Positions 9,672-18,475 of a stretch of 64,000 nt of DNA are shown piece after piece (position 1 is the stretch's first letter; each line of letters begins with the position of its first letter). The notes under the pieces are model-generated. The model worked only from the letters and a program-made list of their open reading frames with translations, searched no databases and was not told where the DNA came from. Made by a program: the position numbers and the translations under genes. This stretch comes from CBFIDE01 sp965661265 (lineage in GTDB: Bacteria > Bacteroidota > Bacteroidia > Flavobacteriales > Schleiferiaceae): contig CBFIDE010000012.1 in assembly GCA_965661265.1 (NCBI GenBank), forward strand, positions 3,451 through 67,450. Reading direction: 5' to 3'.

Positions 9672-10358
9672 ATGTCAACAAGCAGCCTAATTTCTATTGA
9701 GTCCGCCGATATTTATCAAGGAGATCACTTGGTATTAAATTCTGTTAATCTTGAATTAAAAGAAGGGCATTTTGTTTATCTTATAGGAGCTACTGGCAGT
9801 GGAAAATCAAGCTTATTAAAGACTTTGTATGGCGATTTAAACCTTACTGTTGGTGAAGGAAATGTCTGTGGCTTTGATCTTAGAAATCTCAAGGAAAAGG
9901 AGATTCCATTTTTAAGAAGAAAAATGGGTGTTGTTTTTCAAGATTTTCAACTGTTAACAGATAGAAATGTTGAAGACAATCTTCTTTTTGTATTGAAAGC
10001 TACAGGATGGAACGACAAGAAAAAAATGAAATCTAAAATTAATGAGGTTTTAAAAAGTGTTGGACTTCCTAAAAAAGGATTTAAAATGCCTTATCAACTT
10101 TCTGGAGGTGAACAACAAAGAGTTGCAATTGCTAGAGCACTCTTAAATGATCCCGAATTGATCTTGGCAGATGAACCTACTGGAAATCTGGATCCAGCAA
10201 CTTCTGAAGAAATCATGATTCTACTCAAAGAAATTTCTAAAAATGGAAGAGCGATATTAATGGCCACTCATGACTACTCCATTATCCTGAAATTTCCATC
10301 GATAACAATGAAATGTGAAGATGGCAAGTTATTTCAAACCGTACAGAAAAGCTTATAA
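9672..10358 (+). CDS. ftsE: Cell-division ABC ATPase FtsE
   Basis: A 228-residue ABC ATPase. Walker A is GATGSGKS (39-46), the signature is LSGGEQQRVAIARAL, and Walker B is LILADEPTGNLDP, the EPTGNLDP form typical of FtsE/LolD. FtsE and the membrane protein FtsX control peptidoglycan hydrolases at the septum. FtsX is not adjacent; Bacteroidota often carry it elsewhere. The start at 9672 is chosen because the longer TTG-initiated form overlaps a promoter box and adds an unconserved tail. LolD is the main alternative, because both share these motifs. Confidence 0.82.
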   Translation: MSTSSLISIESADIYQGDHLVLNSVNLELKEGHFVYLIGATGSGKSSLLKTLYGDLNLTVGEGNVCGFDLRNLKEKEIPFLRRKMGVVFQDFQLLTDRNVEDNLLFVLKATGWNDKKKMKSKINEVLKSVGLPKKGFKMPYQLSGGEQQRVAIARALLNDPELILADEPTGNLDPATSEEIMILLKEISKNGRAILMATHDYSIILKFPSITMKCEDGKLFQTVQKSL

Positions 10359-10826
10359 ATCCTTTATTAGCTCAATCAATTCTCCGGGGTTTGATGTTGA
10401 GATATTACACTCTGTACAACTTACGGTGCCATTGAATTTGACAATAGACATTTCGTAATTCATTACACAATCTTTTCTGTGAGAAATAGACCGATAAGTG
10501 ATTCTATCATTTATCATCCTGGATTTAACCTTTAGATAAATTAATCCTTCTGATTCGCCTGATTGTAATTCAGGAAACTTTATGGCAATATATCTTTGTT
10601 GCGCTAAAACAGTAAAAGGTAATTCTCCATAAAAAGAATGCTCAAAAACAGCTGAATCAGGATTGTATAAGGCGTTGACTCCAAACCAAAGATCTAATCC
10701 ATCTTGTGAAAGCAAACGTACTTTTTGCTCTGGAATACCGGGATCAAAGGTATCATCGCAAGGATCGCAAGAAGAAATAATAAATAAAAGGCTCAAGAAG
10801 GCTAAAAAGAATCTTGGTGTTTTCAT
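10353..10826 (-). CDS. Small lipoprotein of unknown function
   Basis: A 157-residue protein with a type II signal peptide: MKTPRFFLAFLSLLFIISSC, lipobox ISSC with Cys20. Two further cysteine pairs (CDPCDD after the lipobox; CTEC near residue 138) and a beta-rich middle follow. No family is recognised. Its 3' end overlaps ftsE by 6 bp in a convergent arrangement. The 49 bp to the next glycosyltransferase start hold that gene's promoter. The acidic residues after the lipid-modified cysteine are compatible with outer-membrane or surface retention in Bacteroidota, which is inference. Confidence 0.65.
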   Translation of the reverse strand: MKTPRFFLAFLSLLFIISSCDPCDDTFDPGIPEQKVRLLSQDGLDLWFGVNALYNPDSAVFEHSFYGELPFTVLAQQRYIAIKFPELQSGESEGLIYLKVKSRMINDRITYRSISHRKDCVMNYEMSIVKFNGTVSCTECNISTSNPGELIELIKDL

Positions 10827-10851
10827 AACTATATTCTTCTGTAAAGTTAAC

Positions 10852-10859
10852 TATCTTTG
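10852..10859 (+). promoter_or_regulatory. Putative -7 box TATCTTTG
   Basis: Exact TAnnTTTG match 17 bp before the TTG start of the family 2 glycosyltransferase, implying a very short leader. -33 element not evident. Confidence 0.5.
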
Positions 10860-10875
10860 AGGCAAAGCATACCTC

Positions 10876-11766
10876 TTGGATCTATCAATTTGCATTCCTG
10901 TTTACAATCAATCTGTTCATAGCCTTGTGAACCAATTAGAAGCTTCAGCTAATAAGGCAAATATTCAAATAGAATTAATTATTATTGATGATTGCAGCAC
11001 TGACATCCAGGCTAAGAAGCTGAATCAAGAATTGCGTAAAAACTCTCTCGTTAGGTACCTAGAGTTAGAAACTAATATTGGTAGAGCCGCTATCAGGAAT
11101 AAATTAGGCTCTTTGGCTTCCGCCGATTTCATCCTCTTTTTAGATGATGATAGTCTACTAAGGGATTCAGAGTCTTTCTTGATGAACTACTGGAATGCAC
11201 GAAATTCTGCGCCTGTTATTTGTGGTGGGAGAATTTATCCTGAAGTTGTTGATAATAGCTATATGCTTCATTGGAAGTACGGAACTACTTATGAAAGCAA
11301 AGCAGCTGCTAATAGATCACACTTGCCTTACAACAGCTTTCACTCCAATAATTTCATGATTTCTAGTAAGCTTTTTAAGCTGATCAGGTTTAATGAGAAA
11401 CTTTCTACTTATGGCCATGAAGATACCTACTTTGCATTCCAGCTAGAGCAAAAATCTGTTCTGATTTTACATTTAAACAACGAAGTTATTCATTCAGACC
11501 TAGAAGATAATACTTCCTTTTTGGACAAAACAGATAAGGCAATCGAAAACCTTATTAGACTCATAAGATCAGAAGAAAATTCAGATTTTGAGAATTTTAT
11601 TAAACTAAGCAGGACGTATAAAAACACATCTGGTATAGTAAAAATCGGACTTAGAATTGCAGCAAAAATATTACTCAAAGGTCTGAGGAAAAGAATTATG
11701 GATAGCTCTGCATCTGAAAACATCCAGCTATACAAAATACTAAAGTACAGTCAATTACAGAACTGA
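10876..11766 (+). CDS. Family 2 glycosyltransferase
   Basis: A 296-residue GT-A fold glycosyltransferase. The N-terminus SICIPVYNQSV is the usual first strand, IIIDDCST supplies the nucleotide-binding aspartates (38-39), and FLDDDS (DDD at 90-92) is the metal-binding motif; GHEDTYFAFQ follows as the acceptor-side acidic motif. It transfers a sugar from a nucleotide donor, probably into a surface glycan. The only in-frame start after the upstream stop at 10858 is TTG at 10876, placed just after a promoter box. Its 3' end overlaps the convergent glycosyltransferase by 12 bp. Confidence 0.85.
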   Translation: MDLSICIPVYNQSVHSLVNQLEASANKANIQIELIIIDDCSTDIQAKKLNQELRKNSLVRYLELETNIGRAAIRNKLGSLASADFILFLDDDSLLRDSESFLMNYWNARNSAPVICGGRIYPEVVDNSYMLHWKYGTTYESKAAANRSHLPYNSFHSNNFMISSKLFKLIRFNEKLSTYGHEDTYFAFQLEQKSVLILHLNNEVIHSDLEDNTSFLDKTDKAIENLIRLIRSEENSDFENFIKLSRTYKNTSGIVKIGLRIAAKILLKGLRKRIMDSSASENIQLYKILKYSQLQN

Positions 11767-12879
11767 ACTAAACAAAGACTCTAGCACCTTTTTCTCTTCA
11801 TCCCAATTGTTTTCCAAATTAGCTCTCTTCAAATTTTCAGCATAGTAAGTTTTTTTCAATTCACTTACTTCCTTAATCGCTTTAGCGATATCAGTTGGGC
11901 TACTTGAATTACAAACAGAACCAATAGAATAGGTTCTGACAATAGAAGCAGGCTCTACCAAATCTGTAACCACAATAGGTATTTCTAATTTTATGTAGTC
12001 AAACAACTTATTGGGCAAGCTGTATTTATAATTTAAATTGGTATCCTTGTCTAAAGACAGTCCGATATCGGCACAAGCCGTATATTCAAGCATTTCTATA
12101 TACGGAAGAGGTGCTATAAAACTTACCTTACTCTCTAAATTGAGGCTTTTTACCTTTACTTTGAGGCTTTCCAAAACATCTCCTTTTCCAACTAATAATA
12201 AATGATATTTAGGCCCTAAAAGATCTAATGCTTCCACTAGCTCTTCCATTCCTCTATCTATATTAATGCCTGCTCCCTGATTAATAAGAATGCAGGTATC
12301 AGAATCAATTCCCAACTCACTTCTGTTCTTTGGTCTTATTGGCAATCTAGAGTCGCCTATATTTCTTACTACCCATAACTCTTTATTATAGTCAGACTTA
12401 TAAAGCTTAGCAATGCTTTTGTTCACGGTAATTACATTATTAAGCTTTGGAAAAATCCCGGACTCAATTATTGACCAAACCTTCTTCACTAAAGGCCTAT
12501 TCTGAATTTCGGGCACACCAAGAAAGTATTCATGGGTGTCATATACAAGTGGCTTTCTTTTTATTTTACTTATCAGATAATTTGGTAAAAGAGTATCTAA
12601 ATCATTGGATAAATAAAAATCAAAGGAATTGAATAGCAAAAACAAAAACAGTCTTAAATTATATACGGTATAAAACAAAAAACCTCTATTAAAAGGAAGC
12701 TTGAATCTTTTACTTTCAAATTCAAAATTACAAGGTTTAGATTCCTTTAGTTCACGTCCTATAAATACAGGTTCAAATCCTAATTCCAAAAGAACTCCTA
12801 TTGTTCTTTGAACTCTTTGATCACTATTTAAATCATTAGTGACGCTCACAGCAATCTTCTTTCTATTTTTGTGGTTCAA
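11755..12879 (-). CDS. Family 4-like glycosyltransferase
   Basis: A 374-residue GT-B fold enzyme. The N-terminal acceptor half includes SVTNDLNSDQRVQRT and LVYDTHEYF; the C-terminal donor half begins near residue 190 (LINQGAGINIDRGMEEL, HLLLVGKGD) and carries the SLPNKLFDYI segment that corresponds to the donor-binding loop of GT4 enzymes. It retains both halves at normal length. With the adjacent GT2 it probably contributes to surface polysaccharide or glycoprotein glycans. Its start overlaps the queA upstream region, giving a very compact divergent arrangement. Substrate unknown. Confidence 0.8.
   Translation of the reverse strand: MNHKNRKKIAVSVTNDLNSDQRVQRTIGVLLELGFEPVFIGRELKESKPCNFEFESKRFKLPFNRGFLFYTVYNLRLFLFLLFNSFDFYLSNDLDTLLPNYLISKIKRKPLVYDTHEYFLGVPEIQNRPLVKKVWSIIESGIFPKLNNVITVNKSIAKLYKSDYNKELWVVRNIGDSRLPIRPKNRSELGIDSDTCILINQGAGINIDRGMEELVEALDLLGPKYHLLLVGKGDVLESLKVKVKSLNLESKVSFIAPLPYIEMLEYTACADIGLSLDKDTNLNYKYSLPNKLFDYIKLEIPIVVTDLVEPASIVRTYSIGSVCNSSSPTDIAKAIKEVSELKKTYYAENLKRANLENNWDEEKKVLESLFSSVL
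12864..12871 (+). promoter_or_regulatory. Putative queA -7 box TATTTTTG
   Basis: Exact TAnnTTTG match. It lies inside the 5' end of the divergent glycosyltransferase gene and covers the GTG at 12871, which therefore is unlikely to be the translated start of queA. Confidence 0.45.
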
Positions 12880-12888
12880 ATTTGTGCT

Positions 12889-14100
12889 TTGTTAGAGAAT
12901 GTAAAGAAAATTAAAATAGCGGATTATAACTATCCACTACCAGAAGAAAAAATAGCAAAAAAAGGATTGCATAAAAGAGATAGCTCCAAGCTCTTAGTTT
13001 GCGACCCTCACTCCTTTTCAGACAGCTATTATAGCTCATTAGCTGATCATTTATCTGCCGGAGATGTTCTGGTTTTCAATAATACCAAAGTTGTTCAAGC
13101 GCGTTTGTTCTTCCCAAAGAACCAAAATACGACTATTGAAGTGTTTTGCCTAGAACCTATTAAACTTGATATTCAGCAAGCCATGGGTGCGCTTAAAACT
13201 GTTGAATTTAAATGTTTAATTGGCGGTGCTAGAAAATGGAAGCAAAATCCTTTACGGATCCAAACTGAAGATGGTTTGATCTTAGAGGCCTATAAAGAAG
13301 AGAATATTGAAGGGAGCTTTAGAGTACGATTTAAATGGAATACTTCCGCTTGTTTTAGTGAGATTCTAGAGGAATTAGGAAAAGTTCCTCTTCCTCCCTA
13401 TATGAACAGAGATGCTACGGAAGATGACAGAAGTAGATATCAGACCGTCTATGCTGAATATGATGGATCTGTAGCTGCGCCTACTGCTGGTTTGCACTTT
13501 ACCCCTGAATTGCTCACTCAATTAGAAGAGAAGCAAATAAAACTTCAAAAGTTGACTTTGCACGTTGGTGCAGGTACATTTAAACCTGTGAGCAGTGATG
13601 AAATTGGGGATCACTTTATGCATGCTGAAGAGTTTCTAATAAATAAGGAGACCATTTCAACATTAAGTAAAGCCCATAGTAATAGAATCATTCCTGTTGG
13701 CACAACTAGTTTGCGAGCAATTGAAAGCACTTATTGGTTAGGAGTTTTATTATTAGAAGGAGAAAAGTTTGAGGATGAATTAAATGTTCAAATTCCACAA
13801 TGGATTCCTTATGGCCGCACCACAAGTTATTCAAAACAAGAAGCCCTTGGTGCTGTTATTAATTATCTAGAAAAAAAAGATATTAGCCAACTTAAAGCCA
13901 AAACAGAGATCATTATAGCTCCATCGTATGAGCATAAGCTGATTGATGGATTGATTACTAACTTCCATCAGCCAAAAAGCACATTATTGCTGCTTATTGC
14001 CTCTATTCTTGGTGATAGATGGAAAGATATGTATCAGTATGCTTTGAATAATGATTATAGGTTTTTGAGCTTCGGAGATGGTTGTTTAATTTTACGATAA
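12889..14100 (+). CDS. queA: S-adenosylmethionine:tRNA ribosyltransferase-isomerase (long form)
   Basis: This enzyme moves the ribosyl part of SAM onto 7-aminomethyl-deazaguanine in tRNA, making epoxyqueuosine. Recognisable segments are LVFNNTKVVQARL, the highly conserved AAPTAGLHFTPELL, HVGAGTFKPV, VGTTSLRAIES and ITNFHQPKSTLLLL. At about 403 residues it is longer than the usual ~350; additional sequence lies around the segment following the KVVQARL strand and in the YWLGVLLLEGEKF region. The frame extends to GTG at 12871, but that codon sits in a promoter box, so I place the start at TTG 12889; the exact start is uncertain. The next gene starts right after its stop. Confidence 0.9.
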   Translation: MLENVKKIKIADYNYPLPEEKIAKKGLHKRDSSKLLVCDPHSFSDSYYSSLADHLSAGDVLVFNNTKVVQARLFFPKNQNTTIEVFCLEPIKLDIQQAMGALKTVEFKCLIGGARKWKQNPLRIQTEDGLILEAYKEENIEGSFRVRFKWNTSACFSEILEELGKVPLPPYMNRDATEDDRSRYQTVYAEYDGSVAAPTAGLHFTPELLTQLEEKQIKLQKLTLHVGAGTFKPVSSDEIGDHFMHAEEFLINKETISTLSKAHSNRIIPVGTTSLRAIESTYWLGVLLLEGEKFEDELNVQIPQWIPYGRTTSYSKQEALGAVINYLEKKDISQLKAKTEIIIAPSYEHKLIDGLITNFHQPKSTLLLLIASILGDRWKDMYQYALNNDYRFLSFGDGCLILR

Positions 14101-15243
14101 ATGATAAATAGAATATTAGCACTTGCAATTTTCACTTTTACTATCCACACCAGTTTTAGCCAATCTCTTGCGGTAAGTGAAATAGCTAGAATACCTGATC
14201 CTATAGACGAATGCAGTGGAATGGTTTTCTACAACGATGAATTTATTCTAATCAATGATAGCGGGAACAGGCCAGAGTTATACTTCCTTGATACGGATTA
14301 CAAACTTATTAGAACAATAGCATTAGAAGAGGCGCAGAATCAAGATTGGGAAGAATTAGCAGTTAGCCCAAACGGGATACTTTATATAGGTGATTTTGGA
14401 AATAACAATAATAACAGAAGAGACCTGAAGGTATATATCTATGATATAAAAAGATCAAAAGAAGGAATTGCCGAGTATGTAGGTATTATTGACTTCACCT
14501 ACCCTAATCAATATGCCTTTCCACCAGATAATTGTTGTTTGTATTTTGATAATGAAGCAATGATTTTTGCCGATAACCAGCTGTTTCTATTTACTAAAAA
14601 TAGGACTAAGCCTTTCAATGGAAAATCTTATATCTACTCCCTTCCTCCTGTTCCTGGAAGGTATATTGCAGAAATAAGAGATAGTGTTGTCACCGGCAAG
14701 GGCCTTATGCATTCAAATTGGATTTCTGCGGCGGACTATAATGTTGAGCTCAATGAAGTGGCATTACTTGGTTACGATAAGGTTTGGATTTTGTATAATT
14801 TTCTCCAAAAAGATGGAAAAACAAACACAAATCAAGTTGTAACTAAAATCACAGGCTATATAAGCCAAAAAGAGGCTATTTGCTATAAGGATAATAAAAT
14901 TTATATCGGGGATGAAAGAACTGCTGGAAGTGGGCAAATGCTATATGTCGTAAAAGCTAAAAGGCAGCAAACTCAAGTTTCAATAAAATCAAAAATTGTA
15001 GAGGATGAACTTAAATTAAATTTTAAATATCCTCATGGAGAATCACTAAAGTGGGAAATATTTAACACTAATGGGATAAGAATGATTTCTGGTTTAGAGG
15101 ATAATCTAGGATTGAATAAAATGGATAAACTAAAAATCGATGTCTCTAGATTGGACCCTGGTGGCTATGTATTAAATGTTCTTCTTAATGATGAACCCAA
15201 TGCATTTAAATTTAAAATTCTCCTGGAGAATCCAGCGGAATAG
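14101..15243 (+). CDS. Secreted protein with T9SS type A-like C-terminus
   Basis: A 380-residue protein with a signal peptide (MINRILALAIFTFTIHTSFS) and a body of beta-propeller-like strands (LINDSGNRPELYFLD, EELAVSPNGILYIGDFG). The last ~85 residues (KWEIFNTNGIRMISG ... LDPGGYVLNVLLN) match the type A T9SS sorting domain pattern: IFNTNG turn followed by LxxGxYxL. T9SS carries such cargo across the outer membrane and removes the domain. The ATG abuts the queA stop with no gap, so it is translated as part of that transcript. Function of the propeller region is unknown. Confidence 0.72.
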   Translation: MINRILALAIFTFTIHTSFSQSLAVSEIARIPDPIDECSGMVFYNDEFILINDSGNRPELYFLDTDYKLIRTIALEEAQNQDWEELAVSPNGILYIGDFGNNNNNRRDLKVYIYDIKRSKEGIAEYVGIIDFTYPNQYAFPPDNCCLYFDNEAMIFADNQLFLFTKNRTKPFNGKSYIYSLPPVPGRYIAEIRDSVVTGKGLMHSNWISAADYNVELNEVALLGYDKVWILYNFLQKDGKTNTNQVVTKITGYISQKEAICYKDNKIYIGDERTAGSGQMLYVVKAKRQQTQVSIKSKIVEDELKLNFKYPHGESLKWEIFNTNGIRMISGLEDNLGLNKMDKLKIDVSRLDPGGYVLNVLLNDEPNAFKFKILLENPAE

Positions 15244-16045
15244 AAAACCCATAAAGCCCAACTCCTTGCTCGTTAACAGAACTTAGTATTCTAATTTTTG
15301 AGTTTTTGCAAGTCCATTTCCCAATAAAGTGTCCGATAATTGCTCCTGCCACTACATCTGATGCCCAATGCTCATTGTCATATACTCTTGACCAGGCTGT
15401 AATACCGGCCAAACCATATAAGCTAACTGATAGCCAAGGTTTTTTATAATAATGGGAATAAGAACTTGCTAATGAAAATGCCAAGGCAGAATGGCCACTT
15501 GGGAAACTTCTGTTCTGGCTTTCGCCGATACTTCCAACAAACCACTCATCGGAATTAATACTATACGGTCTTCCTCTAGAGAATATAAGCTTCATACTTA
15601 CCACACTTAGACTTGTCCAAACAGCTCCTCTAAAAGCAATAGTGGTCGCTTCTTTTAAATCATTATTCTTAATGATCTTAGATACACCATAAACTCCAAT
15701 TAGTCCCAATCCCTGATAAACTGGATTTCCAAAAGGTTCACCAATATATTTTGATGTATTTCCCTTTAAATTAGATTGATTAGCTTGAGAAGAATTTCTA
15801 ATTTGATTATCAAAAATAAAAGCTGAACCAAGAACTAGAGACGAACCTGAGAGTATCAACCAATCTGTACGATCAAATGATTCCTTATTTGGAATGAGAT
15901 AATCTAGATCGGTATTAAAATCCTCAAAAGTTTGATTTACATCTAAACTAAACGACTGAGCATTAGAAGTTAAACTAAATATTGTGTAGAAAATAATATA
16001 TATTATCTTTCGCAACAGTTTTGAATAATAGGTGAATAAAAACAC
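15212..16045 (-). CDS. PAP2-family phosphatase, exported
   Basis: A 277-residue protein with the three phosphatase motifs of the PAP2/acid phosphatase superfamily: KLIFSRGRP (K-x6-RP), FPSGHSALAF (PSGH), and SRVYDNEHWASD (SR-x5-H-x3-D). A hydrophobic signal segment ends at SNAQS. These enzymes dephosphorylate lipid phosphates such as undecaprenyl pyrophosphate or phosphatidic acid at the membrane's outer face. The start used is GTG at 16045; a TTG at 16015 would also give a complete signal peptide. The 3' end overlaps the T9SS protein by 32 bp, and the 5' end abuts the cheR relic. Confidence 0.85.
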   Translation of the reverse strand: MFLFTYYSKLLRKIIYIIFYTIFSLTSNAQSFSLDVNQTFEDFNTDLDYLIPNKESFDRTDWLILSGSSLVLGSAFIFDNQIRNSSQANQSNLKGNTSKYIGEPFGNPVYQGLGLIGVYGVSKIIKNNDLKEATTIAFRGAVWTSLSVVSMKLIFSRGRPYSINSDEWFVGSIGESQNRSFPSGHSALAFSLASSYSHYYKKPWLSVSLYGLAGITAWSRVYDNEHWASDVVAGAIIGHFIGKWTCKNSKIRILSSVNEQGVGLYGFSIPLDSPGEF

Positions 16046-16959
16046 CCCACGAATTTAAACATAGTTCAGAGAAAAAGTACCTTAAAAGAGAAGAAGCGCT
16101 CCTTGTTTTGGAATTTATTAAAAGAGAGTTTGATTTAGACTTCTTCTCCTTCTCTAAGGCCATTACAGATAGGCGAATAACTAAAATGTTTGATGAAAGT
16201 AATACCTAAAGTGTAAAATTATCCATAGATTATCGGAGTAAACAAAATAATCCCAAGGACTTTTTTATTTCTCAATTCACTGTAAATGTGACAGAAATAT
16301 GTAGAGATCCCAATTTCTTTAAGCTATTAATTCCATAGTTATTAGAGTATCTAAAGTTTAGAGATACTATCAAAATTTGGAGTGCGCGTTTTAGTTCTGG
16401 TAAAGAACTCTTGAGTTTATTAATTCTGGCTCATGAAAATAATTTCATCTATAAAGTTGAAATTATGGGAACGGATATAGACTGGGAAATAATAAATTCA
16501 GCGAAAGCAGGCGCTTATAAAACAAGGCAAATAATAAGTTATGCCGCATCATATCAAAATTCAAGCGGAACTTCTAAGCCAGAAGACTATACAGAAATAA
16601 AGGGGGATCAGGCAGTTATTCAGCAAAACTTCTTAGAAAAGATTAGCTATAAAGTTCATGATTTAGTATTAGATCCAATGCCTGAAGAAATGTTTGATTT
16701 AATCTTATGCCGTAATACCTTAATAGATTTTGACACGAACCTTCAAAATTTAATTATTAGCAAATTCAACAAAAAACTGAAAGGTTTAGATTACTTATGT
16801 CTAGGTTCAAAGGAATCCATTTTGTTTTTTAGTGGTAGGCTTCAATTTGAAGAAATAGATGGAAATGAAAGAATCTTCAAAAAAGCTAACTGGGCTTATT
16901 ATAATCGGCACAAGCGCTGGTGGTATGATGGCTATGAAATCTATTTTACCAAAGCTTAA
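16036..16959 (+). pseudogene. cheR: Decayed cheR-type methyltransferase
   Basis: The whole region is readable in one frame as a CheR protein-glutamate methyltransferase. The N-terminal domain (FIKREFDLDFFSFSKAITDRR) precedes VNVTEICRDPNFF, then KIWSARFSSGKELLSL, EIMGTDIDWEI, LILCRNTLIDF and LCLGSKES. Two in-frame stops break it: TAA at 16207-16209 and TAG at 16336-16338. No normal start codon is seen at the 5' end, which abuts the divergent PAP2 gene. The usual EEPYS after the SAM-binding glycine is replaced by KELLS. At the 3' end the frame runs past the expected end (ERIFKKAN) into cheB, so the native stop also looks lost. Only 16411-16959 remains open. Confidence 0.85.
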
Positions 16960-17443
16960 AAAGAAATTAAAGGCAGCTGTCATATTAGTGGTTCACAGAC
17001 TTAAAGAGGTAGAAAGTAAACTTCTTTACCTATTTCAAGAATACAGGGTATTACCTGTTGTTGAAGCGAATGATAAAATGTTCTTGAAAGATTCTATGGT
17101 TTATATCGCGCCAGCAAATTATCACCTTTTAATCCAAAACCGATTATTCCATTTCCTTAAGCGTAGATGAGCATATAAGCTTTAGTAACCCTAGTATTGA
17201 TGTAGCCTTAGTTTCTGCATTACAGTGTTTCCAAGAAGATTTAATTTACGTACTTTTAAGTGGCGCAATGATGATGGAAGTATTGGGATTAGAATGGCTA
17301 AAGAGGAAGGTGCCATTACTATTGTTCAAGATCCCAAAGAAGCCAAATTTCCTACTATGCCCTCCTCTGTCTTGAAAAATAATGCAGATTCAATAATTTT
17401 AAAATTAGATGAAATGGCTCTTTACCTTCATAATCTTATTTAA
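16859..17443 (+). pseudogene. cheB: Decayed cheB-type methylesterase
   Basis: A receiver-less CheB methylesterase read in three pieces. Piece one (ATG 16859 or 16865) has the nucleophile motif GTSAGG, VVHR with the catalytic His, and MVYIAPANYHLL. Near 17147 the frame must shift by one base to continue as SLSVDEHISFSNPSIDV and YVLLSGA. Near 17268 an A appears to be missing from an A-run, after which the first frame resumes as NDDGSIGIRMAKEEGA with the catalytic Asp, and ends MPSSVLKNNADS. Catalytic residues survive, but no intact product can be made. The 3' end overlaps the next gene by 35 bp. Confidence 0.87.
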
Positions 17444-18377
17444 GATCCTACTTCCAAGTAGCCTAGCGGCTCAGTCAGGCGCTCAAGTTAGCATACTGAG
17501 TTATAATGTTGAGAATCTTTTTGATACCATTGACGATCCTATTAGCCGTGATTCAGAGTTTACGCCTACTGGGAAAAAGGAATGGAATTCATCAAAGTAT
17601 TGGACAAAAATTAAAAGACTCAATAAAGTCTTCCTTAGCCTTGACAGCTGTCTCCCTGATTTGATAGCACTAACAGAAATTGAAAATGAATCTGTGCTAA
17701 AAGATATAATCAGAACTAATCAATTTCTAAAGGAATATGAATTTATCACTTATGAAAGTGGTGACAGAAGGGGGATTCAAAATGCAATACTTTACAATAA
17801 AACTAAATTCAAACTTCTTTATTCCTCCATACGAGCGCCCAGAGATTCTACAGGTAACATATTAGTAACTAGAGATATATTATGGGCTAGTTTTGAGTTT
17901 AAAAAGGATACCATAACGCTATTCGTAAACCATTGGCCCTCACGCTATGGGGGAATTTTAAAAAGTGAGCCCACAAGAATTTTAGCCTCTCAAAACTTAC
18001 TTTATATTTTAGACTCTTTAAGTGAACAGAATTTTGGAGGTCTTAAGATTGCCTGTGGAGATTTCAATGATGAAGTAAAGAATAATAGCATTCAAGAACT
18101 ATTAAGACAATCTAGCATAGAAAAAGTTAAATTCCTGAACAATAACTCTAAATTAGGTACTCATAAGTATAAATCTAGATGGTCTGAAATTGATCATTTT
18201 TTTATCCAAACTGAGTCCCATTGTAAAGTTTTAGATTGTTCTATCATTCATGAAAGCTTCCTTTTAAAAGGTGAGGATTTGTATTCTAGCATACCTTACA
18301 GAACATTTCAAGGCAATTTCTTTATTGGTGGTTATAGTGACCACCTACCTATTTACCTCAAAATCATGCTAGAATAA
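17409..18377 (+). CDS. Exported endonuclease/exonuclease/phosphatase-family protein
   Basis: A 322-residue protein with a signal peptide (MKWLFTFIILFKILLPSSLAAQ) and an EEP-fold domain. Landmarks are LSYNVENLFD (metal-binding Asn), LTEIEN (metal-binding Glu), FVNHWPSRYGG (catalytic His), CGDFND (Asp/Asn pair) and the C-terminal YSDHLPIYL (SDH). All catalytic positions are present, so it is probably an active secreted or periplasmic nuclease or phosphodiesterase. Such enzymes can act in phosphate or nucleotide scavenging; the substrate is not visible. Its start lies inside the decayed cheB end, with no spare room for a long leader. Confidence 0.85.
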   Translation: MKWLFTFIILFKILLPSSLAAQSGAQVSILSYNVENLFDTIDDPISRDSEFTPTGKKEWNSSKYWTKIKRLNKVFLSLDSCLPDLIALTEIENESVLKDIIRTNQFLKEYEFITYESGDRRGIQNAILYNKTKFKLLYSSIRAPRDSTGNILVTRDILWASFEFKKDTITLFVNHWPSRYGGILKSEPTRILASQNLLYILDSLSEQNFGGLKIACGDFNDEVKNNSIQELLRQSSIEKVKFLNNNSKLGTHKYKSRWSEIDHFFIQTESHCKVLDCSIIHESFLLKGEDLYSSIPYRTFQGNFFIGGYSDHLPIYLKIMLE

Positions 18378-18475
18378 ACCAGAATTGACCCAAAAGTCAA
18401 TTATTTACCTTTAACTAAAAGTGCTTTATTATTACTATCGATTTTAAGTATATTTAGCCTCATTAAAATTTAACA

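Noticed and set aside
16219..16227. DnaA-box-like TTATCCATA
   Set aside because: A single imperfect match inside a decaying gene, with no cluster and no dnaA nearby.
16207..16338. Possible stop-codon readthrough or recoding in cheR
   Set aside because: Two different stop codons (TAA and TAG) in the same gene, no known recoding element next to them, and a neighbouring cheB with two frameshifts make decay the simpler reading.
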